Positions 1 to 8,482 of a DNA stretch of 17,792 nucleotides are shown in pieces. Positions within the stretch are counted from its first letter, which is position 1. Every line of letters starts with the position of its first letter. The notes under the pieces were generated by a model. That model worked only from the letters and a program-made list of their open reading frames with translations. It made no database searches and was not told the DNA's origin. Both the position numbers and the translations under genes were made by a program. This stretch comes from CAVYGM01 sp963768025 (GTDB lineage: Bacteria > Bacteroidota > Bacteroidia > Cytophagales > Spirosomataceae): positions 1 through 17,792 of the forward strand of contig CAVYGM010000007.1 of NCBI GenBank assembly GCA_963768025.1, written 5' to 3'.

Positions 1-2
1 AT

Positions 3-302
3 TTTACATACACTGGAGAGCAGGGGTTGAATTACGAAAAAGTCGGATTTGTTTCAGCTTTATTGCGTGACTTTTATAATAGCCGACACGATGCGAGACA
101 GTTTGAAAACGTTACAATGGACTGTTTTCGACCAGTCCTCTTACGTGAAAATCACCAGTATCTCGCTGCCAATGAGCTCCCCATATGTAAGGTTTCCGAG
201 TATCTGGGCATTAACGACAGTATGATCTACCATTATCGAACCGCCTTGGTTTCACCTACAAACAACCTACAGCTTCGGCGGATGAGAATGCCTATTGGGT
301 AG
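3..302 (+). CDS. partial hypothetical protein, possible helix-turn-helix
   Basis: The reading frame is open from the left edge of the window to a TAG stop, so this is probably the C-terminal part of a gene that starts outside. The only in-frame starts inside the window are weak (TTG at 27, later ATGs). The segment reading CKVSEYLGINDSMIYHYR resembles the recognition half of a helix-turn-helix (small residue, turn, Ser/Thr, Tyr), which would suggest DNA binding, but I do not recognise the family. It lies next to IS debris, so it may itself be a remnant. It could also be a chance frame. Low confidence. Confidence 0.3.
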   Translation, partial: FTYTGEQGLNYEKVGFVSALLRDFYNSRHDARQFENVTMDCFRPVLLRENHQYLAANELPICKVSEYLGINDSMIYHYRTALVSPTNNLQLRRMRMPIG

Positions 303-569
303 GGTGTCCAAAATTCCAAAAAAATCAGGCGGAATTTAGGACTCTGTTTCTTTTGGTAACCAGGTTTTTAGTCAGGGTGTCAGCCTTCCATTTTTCGATA
401 TCACTTAAGCAAACGCTTTCCAACCATTTTTTAACCCTAGCGGATGGGTCTGGATCGAACCGATTCTGGTTTGTAGCGGTGGAATCTACACGAAACTGGT
501 TACCTCGTAGAGCTTGTTGGCGGCCTTTTTTGCTTTTTAGGTGCCAAGCAGGGTGAAGCGGATTTCTAA
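303..569. other. intergenic stretch with no recognisable gene
   Basis: I see no convincing coding frame, RNA gene or strong hairpin here. A 67-codon plus-strand frame (353-556) lacks any recognisable motif and looks like chance. The base composition is AT-richer than the operon further right, in line with the rest of the degenerate first 1.5 kb. Confidence 0.5.
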
Positions 570-1290
570 GAAGCTGTCTGAAAATTCTATGAGCCTAGAA
601 AAAGGCATCTAAATAAAGGGGAATTTTGTGGTGACTAAACTTCAAAACGACCCTATCAGATGCCTCAGGACAAAGTAAACAGAAAGCCCGCAAAAAGTAC
701 CCTACCGAACTTTCTGACCAACAATGGAAACATTTAAAAGCACTCTTACCCATGCCCAACAAACAAGCCGCTGGACCAGAGCGAACTCCGCTTGATCTAC
801 GTAAGGTTATTACCGGCATTCTTTATTGGATGCGGAGTGGATGCTCTTGGAGCATGCTGCCCCGCGCGGCGTCCGCAATGATTATCCCGATTATAAGAGC
901 GTCTGTCATTACTTTAACTCGTGGAGTAAAGAGGGTATTTGGCAACAAATCCATGTCAAGTTGGTCAGTAAAGTACGGAAAAAAGCTGGCCGCAAGAAGA
1001 AGCCTACGGCTTCTTCCATTGACTCACAATCGGTCAAGACGACTTAGATTGGTGTAGACGAGCGTGGCTATGATTCGGGTAAATGTGTGAAAGCGGGGCG
1101 CCCCGTGGCGGCGTAAACGATTCATCCTGGTGGATACACTGGGCTTACTTTTCACAGTGAAGGTAGTAGCCGCAAGCGTGTCCGAAAAAGCAGGAGCCAA
1201 ACTGCTGATTGAAAAAATTCGGGCTAACAGCCTGCTTCATCTTCTTATTTCCCAAGGAACTTATCCGGGTCTTGCCGCGCGGCCTTAGGA
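570..1290 (+). mobile_element. truncated IS5-type insertion sequence remnant
   Basis: The left end is marked by GAAGCTGTCTGAAAATTC at 570-587, which resembles the terminal inverted repeat of IS5/IS427-type elements, about 65 bp before the transposase reading frame. I find no reverse-complement copy (TTTTCAGACAGCTTC) to the right, and the transposase similarity fades around 1220-1240, so the right end appears deleted. The element is therefore dead. The right boundary is an estimate. Confidence 0.6.
635..1288 (+). pseudogene. IS5-family transposase, frameshifted and C-terminally truncated
   Basis: Frames read in succession give a recognisable IS5/DUF4096 transposase: N-terminal ELSDQQWKHLKALLP, then LRKVITGILYWMRSGC and MLP, then NDYPDYKSVCHYFNSW, SSIDSQSVKTT, GVDERGYDSGK and finally KRFILVDTLGLLF. 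SSIDSQSVKTT and the following GYDSGK...GRKR region form the conserved core of the family. Two small GC-rich insertions (about 14 nt at 863-876 and about 16 nt within 1093-1114) account exactly for the two frame changes, and an in-frame TAG follows SQSVKTT. The frame also runs into an upstream TGA at 632-634 with no good start codon, and the C-terminal third is missing. The product cannot be functional. Confidence 0.8.
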
Positions 1291-1315
1291 TCTGCTGGTA
1301 TTGTACTTTTTGAAG

Positions 1316-1522
1316 TTAACGATTATCTAACAAATCTAAGAGGCCGCCTTGCATATCTTCATCGTCCTGGCTGTTGCTCAGATAAATGTATAAGCCAATG
1401 CGGAGCATGTCTGACAAAAGGTGGTCACACTTGCTGGCCTCCCTGAAGTCGAGTATTTCGGAGAAGGCAGTTTGGATGTCTCTTTCGTAATGACGAAAGG
1501 GTAGCACGTGCTCAACAAACCG
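1316..1522 (-). CDS. hypothetical small protein or gene fragment
   Basis: This short minus-strand frame starts at a possible GTG at 1507 and is open upstream to 1522. It encodes about 63 residues, including LPFRHYERDIQTAF and an acidic stretch SQDDEDMQGG near the C-terminus. I do not recognise the family. Its composition is protein-like (helical, amphipathic) rather than random, but it sits between a dead IS and a lipoprotein gene, so it may be the tail of a gene disrupted by the IS. Low confidence that it is expressed. Confidence 0.25.
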   Translation of the reverse strand, partial: RFVEHVLPFRHYERDIQTAFSEILDFREASKCDHLLSDMLRIGLYIYLSNSQDDEDMQGGLLDLLDNR

Positions 1523-1554
1523 TCAACTCTGTTTTGTGACTACCTGGTCGGTTT

Positions 1555-2256
1555 TCAAGGCTGGGGCCTTTTGGAAACGTACAAAACGCCGTTCATTTTT
1601 CCGCAAAAGGAGAAGTTTTCCAACCTACCACAAACCGGAGTGGATGCGGCTACGTACAGCCGTGATTTTTTATCAAAATAAAGGCTATTGATCTGGTGAC
1701 TGGCCGGTAGCGAGATTTTGTCGCCTGTTGATGTAACAACGCCAACGGTTTCCACCCAGTTGGGCCCGCTGGCCGGTCCGATGGGTGTAAGGAGAACGTC
1801 TATGCTGTACTCCGTGCCCGAAGCAGATTGTACGTGGCTAAGCGGAATTTCCAACAAGCAGCTTTCACTCGAAAAGCAACGGTACATTTGCCAGCTTACT
1901 CCCTGATCTACACTAAAATACTCTGGGCTAGACGCATAGGCTTTGGTAAGGACACTATTCCACTGAGTAGTGAGAGCAAACAGCGTGTCCTTGCGGGCTG
2001 TTATGCTAAAAAGCCAGTTGTTGTCATTGTAATTTGCTTTTGTCCAGGTTTTGCCCTTGTCCTTTGTCTGGTATATATGTGGACCCGTGGTAATGACGAG
2101 GGTACCGTCAATATCACCGTATACCCCTTTGATATCTCTTGCTTCGGGAGCGGTAAGCGCATACCAATCTTCGTAGTCAGGTTGAGCTGGTTTGGGCGCA
2201 TTGCGCTGGCAGGCAGTAAATACGATCATGAGGAGGAAAGTGAGTCTATTTTTCAT
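1555..2256 (-). CDS. lipoprotein with BNR/sialidase-like Asp-box motifs
   Basis: This intact 233-residue protein begins MKNRLTFLLMIVFTAC, a type II signal peptide with a lipobox ending at Cys16, so it should be a membrane-anchored lipoprotein. Two Asp-box-like motifs are visible: YQTKDKGKTW near residue 70 and YFSVDQGVSW near residue 120. Such motifs occur in BNR/sortilin-type beta-propellers (sialidases, photosynthesis-stability-factor-like proteins). At this length it holds at most half a propeller, so it is either a short member or an independent small domain. Four Cys residues (two in CFSSESC, two in CGRLENFSFC) could form disulfides outside the cytoplasm. The enzymatic role is unknown. 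It is the last gene on this strand before the IS remnant and is transcribed away from the isomerase gene. Confidence 0.75.
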   Translation of the reverse strand: MKNRLTFLLMIVFTACQRNAPKPAQPDYEDWYALTAPEARDIKGVYGDIDGTLVITTGPHIYQTKDKGKTWTKANYNDNNWLFSITARKDTLFALTTQWNSVLTKAYASSPEYFSVDQGVSWQMYRCFSSESCLLEIPLSHVQSASGTEYSIDVLLTPIGPASGPNWVETVGVVTSTGDKISLPASHQINSLYFDKKSRLYVAASTPVCGRLENFSFCGKMNGVLYVSKRPQP

Positions 2257-2598
2257 AAGGCCGGATAAGAAGTTTGCTTTAAAAATAAGGTAACTTCTGA
2301 TACCTACGATACATTAAGGTTATTCTTAATCAAGGGTTAATATAGCCACCCGCTACCGAATTTAATCGAATAGCCCATGTCGTACTTTTCACTACCAGCA
2401 CGAAGTTTTCTGGTTTCCTTATCCCCTAATTTTATACAAAACACCAAACCGGATGAGGTTGGATTTCACACGCGTCCGCTCGACGTGGCTTACTAATATC
2501 CCCCCGAAATGAAAAAATCAAAATTTACTATTTTTTCAATATGAGTAAATCAGGAATTGCACCGACTTCCCTACATCACCAACCGAACCAAATTCCCC
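2257..2598. promoter_or_regulatory. divergent intergenic region between lipoprotein and isomerase genes
   Basis: This 342-bp AT-rich spacer must hold the promoters of the two divergent genes. On the minus strand, TTG followed by 19 nt and TATCGTAG (within 2280-2340) matches the spacing of the Bacteroidota -33/-7 promoter (TTG-N19-TAnnTTTG) but only half of the -7 box. A small inverted repeat ATTAAG/CTTAAT lies near 2314-2331. No clear plus-strand promoter could be fixed. No RNA gene is visible. Confidence 0.35.
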
Positions 2599-3507
2599 AT
2601 GAACCAACGTGACAACCAACCGACGAGAAGAGACTTTTTAAAACAAACGACGGGTACCCTCTTTGGACTGGTGGCAGCGCAGAATCTGGCTCAGGCGGCC
2701 ATTTTGAGTAGCCAACCTGCCGCATATTCAATACCTCTTGGCGTGTGTGCCACCTACGACAAAGTGGATCTGTTAAAGAGCCTGGGATTTTCTTTTATAG
2801 AAGAAAGTGTGCCGGCCTTCCTCCTGCCTGAGGCGGGTGAGGCGCAATATGACAAGAATATGCGCGCACTTCGGGCGGAAAAATTTCCGATTCGCTCGTA
2901 CATCTATTTTTTGCCGGGCAAATTAAAATCCGTTGGCTCTGACGTGCAGCACGAGGCGATCATAGAACGGGCTGAACTGGTGTTCAAGCGGGCGAAAGAG
3001 ACGGGGACCACAAACATCGTGTACGGCAGCGGCGGCTCGCGGTTTATTCCCGAGGGCTTCGACCGGGATAAAGCCAAATCCCAGCACATCGACCTCTGCC
3101 GCAAGCTGGCTCCGATGGCAGCAAAGTATAAAGTGGAGCTGGCCATCGAACCTCTCAATCGGGGTGAAACCAATTTTATCAACAGCCTGGCCGAAGGAGT
3201 GGAAATTATCCAGGCGGTTAATAACCCGTCCATGCGGCTGCAATGCGACATTTACCACATGCTCAAAGAAGACGAAAGCCCGGACGAGATTGTGAAGTAC
3301 GGAAAGTACATCTCGCACTGCCACATTGCCGAAAAACGGAAGCGTACGGTACCGGGCGTTGACGGGGATGATTTTCGCCCCTATTTCCGCGCTTTGAAGA
3401 AAGTGAAGTACACCGGAGGCCTGTCGCTTGAATGCAATTGGACTGATTTTGACAAAGAAGTAGGTCAAGGCCTTGCGGTGCTGAAAAAACAGTTGGCCGA
3501 GGTTTAA
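2599..3507 (+). CDS. Tat-exported sugar phosphate isomerase/epimerase family protein
   Basis: This is a TIM-barrel protein of the xylose-isomerase-like/AP-endonuclease 2 superfamily. The ATG at 2599 is preferred over the one at 2557 because it puts the twin-arginine signal TRRDFLKQT at residues 8-16, followed by a hydrophobic stretch ending in AQA, as expected for an export signal. The barrel shows the family's metal-ligand pattern: Glu in LAIEPLNRGETNF, Asp in QCDIYHM, His in SHCHIAEK and Glu in LSLECNW. The length of 302 residues is typical for exported Bacteroidota members, often annotated as hydroxypyruvate isomerase-like or 3-keto-sugar-acting proteins. It is intact, with no frame changes, unlike the operon to its right. 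It is the only clear plus-strand gene. Its likely substrate is a sugar or keto-sugar in the periplasm (inference). The exact reaction is unknown. Confidence 0.85.
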   Translation: MNQRDNQPTRRDFLKQTTGTLFGLVAAQNLAQAAILSSQPAAYSIPLGVCATYDKVDLLKSLGFSFIEESVPAFLLPEAGEAQYDKNMRALRAEKFPIRSYIYFLPGKLKSVGSDVQHEAIIERAELVFKRAKETGTTNIVYGSGGSRFIPEGFDRDKAKSQHIDLCRKLAPMAAKYKVELAIEPLNRGETNFINSLAEGVEIIQAVNNPSMRLQCDIYHMLKEDESPDEIVKYGKYISHCHIAEKRKRTVPGVDGDDFRPYFRALKKVKYTGGLSLECNWTDFDKEVGQGLAVLKKQLAEV

Positions 3508-3558
3508 AATTGCTTCTGTCCTGATGGACCCGAAAACGGAAAGCCTATTGCACCAGGC

Positions 3559-3594
3559 AAAAAAAACACGCTCCGGAATCGAGCCCAGAGCGTG
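3559..3594 (-). terminator. Rho-independent terminator of the minus-strand sus operon
   Basis: The stem CACGCTC/GAGCGTG (3567-3573 with 3588-3594, 7 bp) has two further G-C pairs possible inside. On the minus strand it is followed directly by eight T residues (A-run at 3559-3566). It sits 23 nt after the stop codon of the dehydrogenase gene. On the plus strand no T-run follows, so it is unlikely to serve the isomerase gene. Confidence 0.75.
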
Positions 3595-3617
3595 AAAAAC
3601 AAAATAAACCAAATCAA

Positions 3618-6600
3618 TTACTTTTCCATCGGGTGTTCCTGTAAGAGTTTCGACGGGTTGTAGAACATTCCGTCTTTCTCTACGGAGGCTCGTACCTGCT
3701 TCACTTTTTCGGGTGAAATGACCGAGGCCTCGTTACCGAACGAATTGCGGACGTAGGTCAGCACGGCGGCTACTTCCTCGTCGTTAAGCATACCTCCGAA
3801 AGGCGTCATGGGTACCTGTCCGGCGTATTTCTGCCCATTGACTTCCATGGGCCCCATAAGCCCTTTCAGTACGATCTTGATCAGACGGTCTTCGTTGCCG
3901 GTCACCCATTGGGTACCCGTCAAGCGGAGGGAAACCAGAGGCCGAAAGGCCCAGTCCGTCGGGTTGGTGACAGGTGTTGCAGTAGCCATCACGGGCGTAT
4001 ATTTCCTTGCCGTTCTTAAACAGTTCCAGGTCGTTGCCTTTAAGCTTGGTAGCCTGCACAAACTCCCGCTTCTTCTGGGTGAACTGTCCCGTTCAGGTGG
4101 GCCTCGGTGGTTTCGTAGGCTTTCTCCATCCAGTCGTCCACAGGCTTCTTTTTAGCCTCGGCCAGAATGGCCAGTCCTTTGTCTTTATCCAGCCAGGAAC
4201 CCGCTACTACGGCTTCCAGACGTACCCGTCCGTGCGGATCACCGGCGGCCTTCGATCAGCAGTGCGGCCTGATCGGGCAGTTGATGACCCGGTGTAGCGA
4301 ACCACCCGCACCGCGGCGGCGCGGGCGTGGTAGTCTTTCGCGTTCAGCATCTGGGTCAGTAGCTTCTTGTCCACTTTATTCAGGCCCCAGGTAGTCCATA
4401 GTGCTTCCAGCACGTGGTGCTCATACTTCGGATCGTTTTTATCCAGCGAAGCTACCCATTTGGTGATTTTGGGCAGTACCTCGCTGGCCTTGCGACCACG
4501 CAGCTCGCGCTGCGTGCGGTAGCGGGTACGGTACTCGGGCAGTTTGAGGTTTTCTAGGAGCTGCTCCACGGTAGCGCCTGCTACCTTAGCCGGGGTTACC
4601 AGTGGGCGCGATGGGTAGGTGATACGGTAGATACGGCCGTGGACGTGGTCGCGCAGTGGATCGCGGGCGTTGTGCTGCATGTGGCCGATGAGCACGTTGT
4701 GCCAGTCGATGAAGTACAAGCGAACCATCGGGAGCAAACTCCATGTCCACCGGACGGAAGTTGCGGTCTTCGCCCTTCACGAGGTCCATCACAAAGTTGC
4801 TCTTGTAGCCGGTACCGTCGTCTTTGAGCGTATGCATTTTCATGCCCAGGAATCCGATGGTGTTGTTGATCAGGAAGTTGCCCTGCACATCGTCGGGGAA
4901 GTGGCGGCTGGAAACGAATTCCAGACCCGAGGTAGGCCGCACGCGCTGTTTGTCCTCGATCAGCTGCTTGGACTTGTCCATGGATTCGCCGTACATGGGC
5001 TTCACGCTGCCGGGAAGCATCCAGCGCACATCGGGGCTGGAGGTTTCGGCGAAAATCTGTTGCCCCCACTCGTCGAAGGCGATACCCCAGGGATTGGGGA
5101 TGGGCAGCTGCGCCACGCGCTCCAGCTTGTGCAACTGCGGGGCATATCGGTAGAAACCGCCGTTCGTGGCGCGTACCGTACCATAAGACGTCTCTACGTT
5201 GGTATGCAGAAACACGCCCTTCGCCCATGTAGATGGCCCCGGAGGGATCGGCCACGTAGGCGCTGATCTCGTGGTGGGTGTCGTGGTCGTCGAAGCCGCT
5301 CATCAGGATCACCTCCTTATCGGCCTTGTCGTCGCCGTTGGTGTCGGTATAGAGCATCAGGTTGGTGCCCTGCGACACGTACACACCTTCGGGGGCGAGC
5401 TCAAAGCCCACGGGAACGTGCAGGCCGTCCTTGAAGATGGTCTGCTTGTCGGCCTTGCCGTCGTTGTTGGTGTCTTCAAAAATAATGATCTTATCGTTGG
5501 GCTTGCTGTCGCCGGGCCGGTAGTGCGGATAGGTAGGCATGGTCACCACCCACAGACGCCCCTTGTTGTCGAAGGTCATCTGCACGGGGTTGGCCAGGTC
5601 CGGAAATTCCTTCTCCGAGGCAAACAGCTCAATTTTGTAGCCGGGGGTGTTTTCAGCTTGTCCAGTGCGTCCTGACCGTAAAGGTAGGTCAGGCTACCGT
5701 TGGCCTCAGGGTTGAAGTTGGTTTTTACCGGCGGAAGGGTTGGGGTACGCTTGTCGGCGGCGGTGAGGTTGAAGTTCTGACTCTCGAAGTTGCTGGCCGT
5801 AACCCACACCATTGTATCGCGGTTGGCGGTCATTTGCCGGATCTTCTCAATCTCGTGGGGGTAGTTGTCCGGGCCGAAGGGGTTGTAGCTGCGCCCCCAG
5901 GCGTGCACGCCGTTGGGTATCTTGTAGTCATTGTGCCAGAACCAGTTCTTGTCCATCACGGCCTTGTACACGCCGCCCGGTTTACGCCTGACTTCGCGCT
6001 TTCTTTGCCAAATAGCTGATCTGCCAGTAGCGCTCCCAATTTCTTATAGCCTTGCTTCGTTCAGTTGAGAGCCGTCGATGGTAAGTGGCTCAGCGGTTTC
6101 AGCGTACCATTTTTTGGAAGGGGTGAAAGCATCCACAAAGAGTACGTCGTTTTTGTCGGCTACTTCTTTGATGGCCTTGGTGTACATCGCCAGGTTCACG
6201 TTTTCTTTCTGACCGTTGGGTACGTCCTTGATATTGGAAAGATCCTCAAAGGCAATGGGCGATACCAGCGCCAGTTGAGGTGCGGTGCGGCCATTGTAGC
6301 GCTGGGCTTTGGAGTGCTTTACGAAAGCATCCAGCTCGGCCTTGAAGTTTTCCAGACCGGCTGGCGCCCTGAAACGACTCGCTGAATCCGAAGAAACCCA
6401 CCACGATGTCGGCTTTCAGGCGGGCAGAGCCATTCGTCGTCGGTGGGGAAGAAACCTTCACTGGCGGAAGGGTTGGCGAGTTCGGTCTGGAATTTCTCCG
6501 CCCCCGGAAACGCCCAGGGGTTGTTGCGGGCCGAACGTGGCCGGAAGCCGGGGGTATCGCCGGGGTCGCACATGTTGCGCACAAAAAGCTGGCTTTCGGG

Positions 6601-6801
6601 GTAGCGCACGTGCAGCTCGGTTTCGAAATGATCGTAGTTGATCATGCGGGAGCCGAGGTTGCCGCCCACCAGGAAAATACGGGAGCCCTGTTCGATTTTA
6701 AGCGGATCAGTTTGGACAAACTTAAAGGCACTGAACAGGAGGATGGCAAGGGCAAATAGGGCTAGTAGACCTCCCAATCCTTTTTTTACGGGTTTTGACA
6801 T
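3618..6801 (-). CDS. SGNH-like / PVC-type dehydrogenase / cytochrome c fusion protein (frameshifted here)
   Basis: With single-base corrections this is one gene of about 1058 residues. The order is: an N-terminal membrane anchor (GLGGLLALFALAILLFSAF); an SGNH-like domain at about 35-330 (GSRIFLVGGNLGSRM, VVGFFGFSESFQG, LTIDGSQLNEAGY); a beta-propeller dehydrogenase domain from about 390 (GYKIELFASEKEF, FEDTNNDGKAD, DWHNVLIGHMQHNARDP); a HEAT-like helical part; and a C-terminal cytochrome c with CNTCH at about 939-943 and Met in QVPMTPFGGM. This matches PVC-type heme-binding CxxCH proteins, which are predicted periplasmic sugar or alcohol oxidases feeding electrons to heme. Eleven frame changes interrupt it, near 6428, 6370, 6057, 5975, 5640, 5217, 4730, 4285, 4250, 4090 and 3921, nine of them net +1. 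Conservation continues across each break. It is the last gene of the operon, 149 bp after susD. Confidence 0.8.
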
Positions 6802-6836
6802 AATGAGAGTACTTTGTTGTATTTCTTAAATAGACG

Positions 6837-6875
6837 CTATATGAAGCGATGGTACCTTACTTTCTTATAAAGCAT
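6837..6875 (-). other. possible 12-codon leader ORF with a Shine-Dalgarno-like site
   Basis: Upstream of the dehydrogenase gene the minus strand reads AGGAGG, 7 nt, then ATG, followed by a 12-residue frame (MLYKKVRYHRFI) ending in TAG, 35 nt before the dehydrogenase start. A good Shine-Dalgarno sequence is unusual in Bacteroidota, where initiation is mostly SD-independent. It may be a translated leader or coincidence. Confidence 0.2.
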
Positions 6876-6892
6876 ATTGTTGCCTCCTTATA

Positions 6893-6925
6893 CCCCGAAA
6901 GCACCTTGAAAAGATGCTTTCGGGG
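6893..6925 (-). terminator. strong intergenic hairpin between susD and the dehydrogenase gene
   Basis: A perfect 11-bp stem, CCCCGAAAGCA/TGCTTTCGGGG (6893-6903 with 6915-6925), has an 11-nt loop and lies 25 nt after the susD stop. On the minus strand it is followed by TATAAGGAGG, not a T-run, so it is a poor classical terminator. It more likely acts as a partial attenuator or as an mRNA 3' stabiliser that keeps susCD transcript levels above those of the downstream gene. Confidence 0.5.
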
Positions 6926-6950
6926 AGAACAATCTTATTTTTTACAAAAA

Positions 6951-8475
6951 TCAATATCCTGGATTCTGCTTCAATTTGCTGTTATTCCGGATTTCGGCCG
7001 TAGGAATCGGGAATAGCAGCTCACGAGCCTGCAAAACCGGCCCGTACGAAAACTTGTGGCCTACGAAATCGTCAAACGTTTTGGTGGTGACGTTGAACGC
7101 TTTGCGAAGCCGCGCCATATCGTACCAGGTTTTGTTCTCAAAACTCAGTTCGTACCAGCGCTCTTTCAGAATCGCCTCCCGTAGCTGATCTTTGGTAAGG
7201 CCACTGAGTGCGGGCAGATTGGCCCGTTGCCGGATTTTGTTTACCGCATCGTATACCGCTGGTGAAGGCCCGGTGGCTTCGTTGGCGGCTTCGGCGTAGG
7301 TCAGCAGCACCTCGGCGTACCGGAGTACGGTCCAGTTCAGATTGCTGCTGGTGGTGGTAACCTGCGCCTCGTTGTCGAAGAGTTTGTAGATGTAGTAGCC
7401 ACCCAAATCACGGGTTTTTGTACGATCGCTACGCAGGGAAAAATTGCGGTAGTAGAATTGCTTCTCCTCGGCGCGCCTGTCACCTTTGGTGTAGGACTCC
7501 ACAAACTCCTTGTTGGCAAATATAGCTCCAGTTTCGTCAGTGTAGGCCGAGATGCCCTGGTTGTAGGGGATAATGGAACTCTGCCAGTTGGACGGCAGTA
7601 CAAACGCGGCGTATTGCACCATGAAGATGTTCTCGCCCTTGTTCTTCTGGCTGGGGTTGTGCAGGTCGTCGTAGGAGGCAAAGAGGCTGTACTTGCCGGA
7701 GTCGATCACCTCCTTTGCCTTGTCGGCGGCTTTCTGAAAGTACTCTTTCTTTTGTAAGGGATACCCCGCCATGGTCAGGTACACGCTCGACAGCAGGGAT
7801 TTGACAGCACCCAGAGTAACCCGGCCCGACACGTCGGTATAGGGCAGTCCGGAGGCCTCGGCTTCGATCAGATCGGCCTCGATCAGCTTGTAGATCTGCT
7901 CAGGCGTGGCCTGATCAGGATAGAGTTCCGCGGATTTGAGGTTGATCGGCTCGGTGATAAGCGGAATGTTGCCGAAAATCCGGACCAGTTCATAGTAGTA
8001 CAGCGCCCGCAGAAACCGGGCCTCGCCCAGGTACTTCTTCTTGGCCACCTCGTTCATCGAGATATCGGGGATTTTGGCGATCGCCAGGTTGGCGTTGGCG
8101 ATACCCCGGTAGTTGTTCGTCCAGTAGGTCTGACCATAGCCATTGTCGGAGTTGTTGACCAGGTTTCTGACGAAGATGCTGTTCTGAGCTTGCCCCAGCT
8201 CGGTGTTGGCCAATCCGGTACCAAATTCAAGCATCATCCAGGGGGCACCTCCGAAGCCACCGCCCAGGGTACCCCTGCAGGCTTTCGTAGATAGAATTCA
8301 CCACGCTCTCGGCGTGTTCGGGCTTTGTGAAGTAGTTTTCCAGGGTAAAGTTCGACTTATCCGGTTCTTCCAGGAAGTCGGAGCAACCGGCCCCAAAGAG
8401 CAAAAGAGATCCGGTGAGGGCAACCTGTACAAATTTATTGATTGGAGTTCTCATGAGATTTTCGATTAATGACAT
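6951..8475 (-). CDS. susD: SusD/RagB family nutrient-binding outer membrane lipoprotein (one frameshift)
   Basis: This is the surface glycan-binding partner of SusC. The start is either ATG 8475 or, more likely, ATG 8454, which gives MRTPINKFVQ followed by a hydrophobic stretch and lipobox FGAGC, so it is a lipoprotein. SusD hallmarks are present: CSDFLEEP after the Cys; the TPR-like segment YLGEARFLRALYYYELVRIF with FGNIPLI; and the C-terminal LRYAEVLLTYAEAANE, IRQRANLP, LKERWYELSFE and the end LFPIPTAEIRNN...NPGY. The corrected length is about 500 residues, as expected. One net +1 change lies near 8270, where ESLQG moves into GTLGGGFGGAPWMMLEFG through a run of four Gs. The start is 7 nt beyond the corrected SusC stop, so the pair is translationally linked. 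The ligand is unknown. Confidence 0.9.
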
Positions 8476-8482
8476 TTTACAA

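Noticed and set aside
353..556. 67-codon plus-strand frame between the first ORF and the IS
   Set aside because: No recognisable motif, no upstream signals, and a composition like random translation.
1094..1105. CGGGGCGCCCCG as a transcription terminator stem
   Set aside because: It has no loop and no T-run and lies within a transposase frame; it is better explained as part of a micro-insertion.
2923..3612. 229-codon minus-strand frame opposite the isomerase gene
   Set aside because: The plus-strand protein carries a Tat signal and all metal-ligand motifs, so the opposite frame is its shadow.
3618..6801. Programmed frameshifting as the explanation for the many breaks in the CxxCH protein gene
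   Set aside because: The breaks lack a common slippery motif, number eleven in one gene, and go in both directions, which no known recoding mechanism does.
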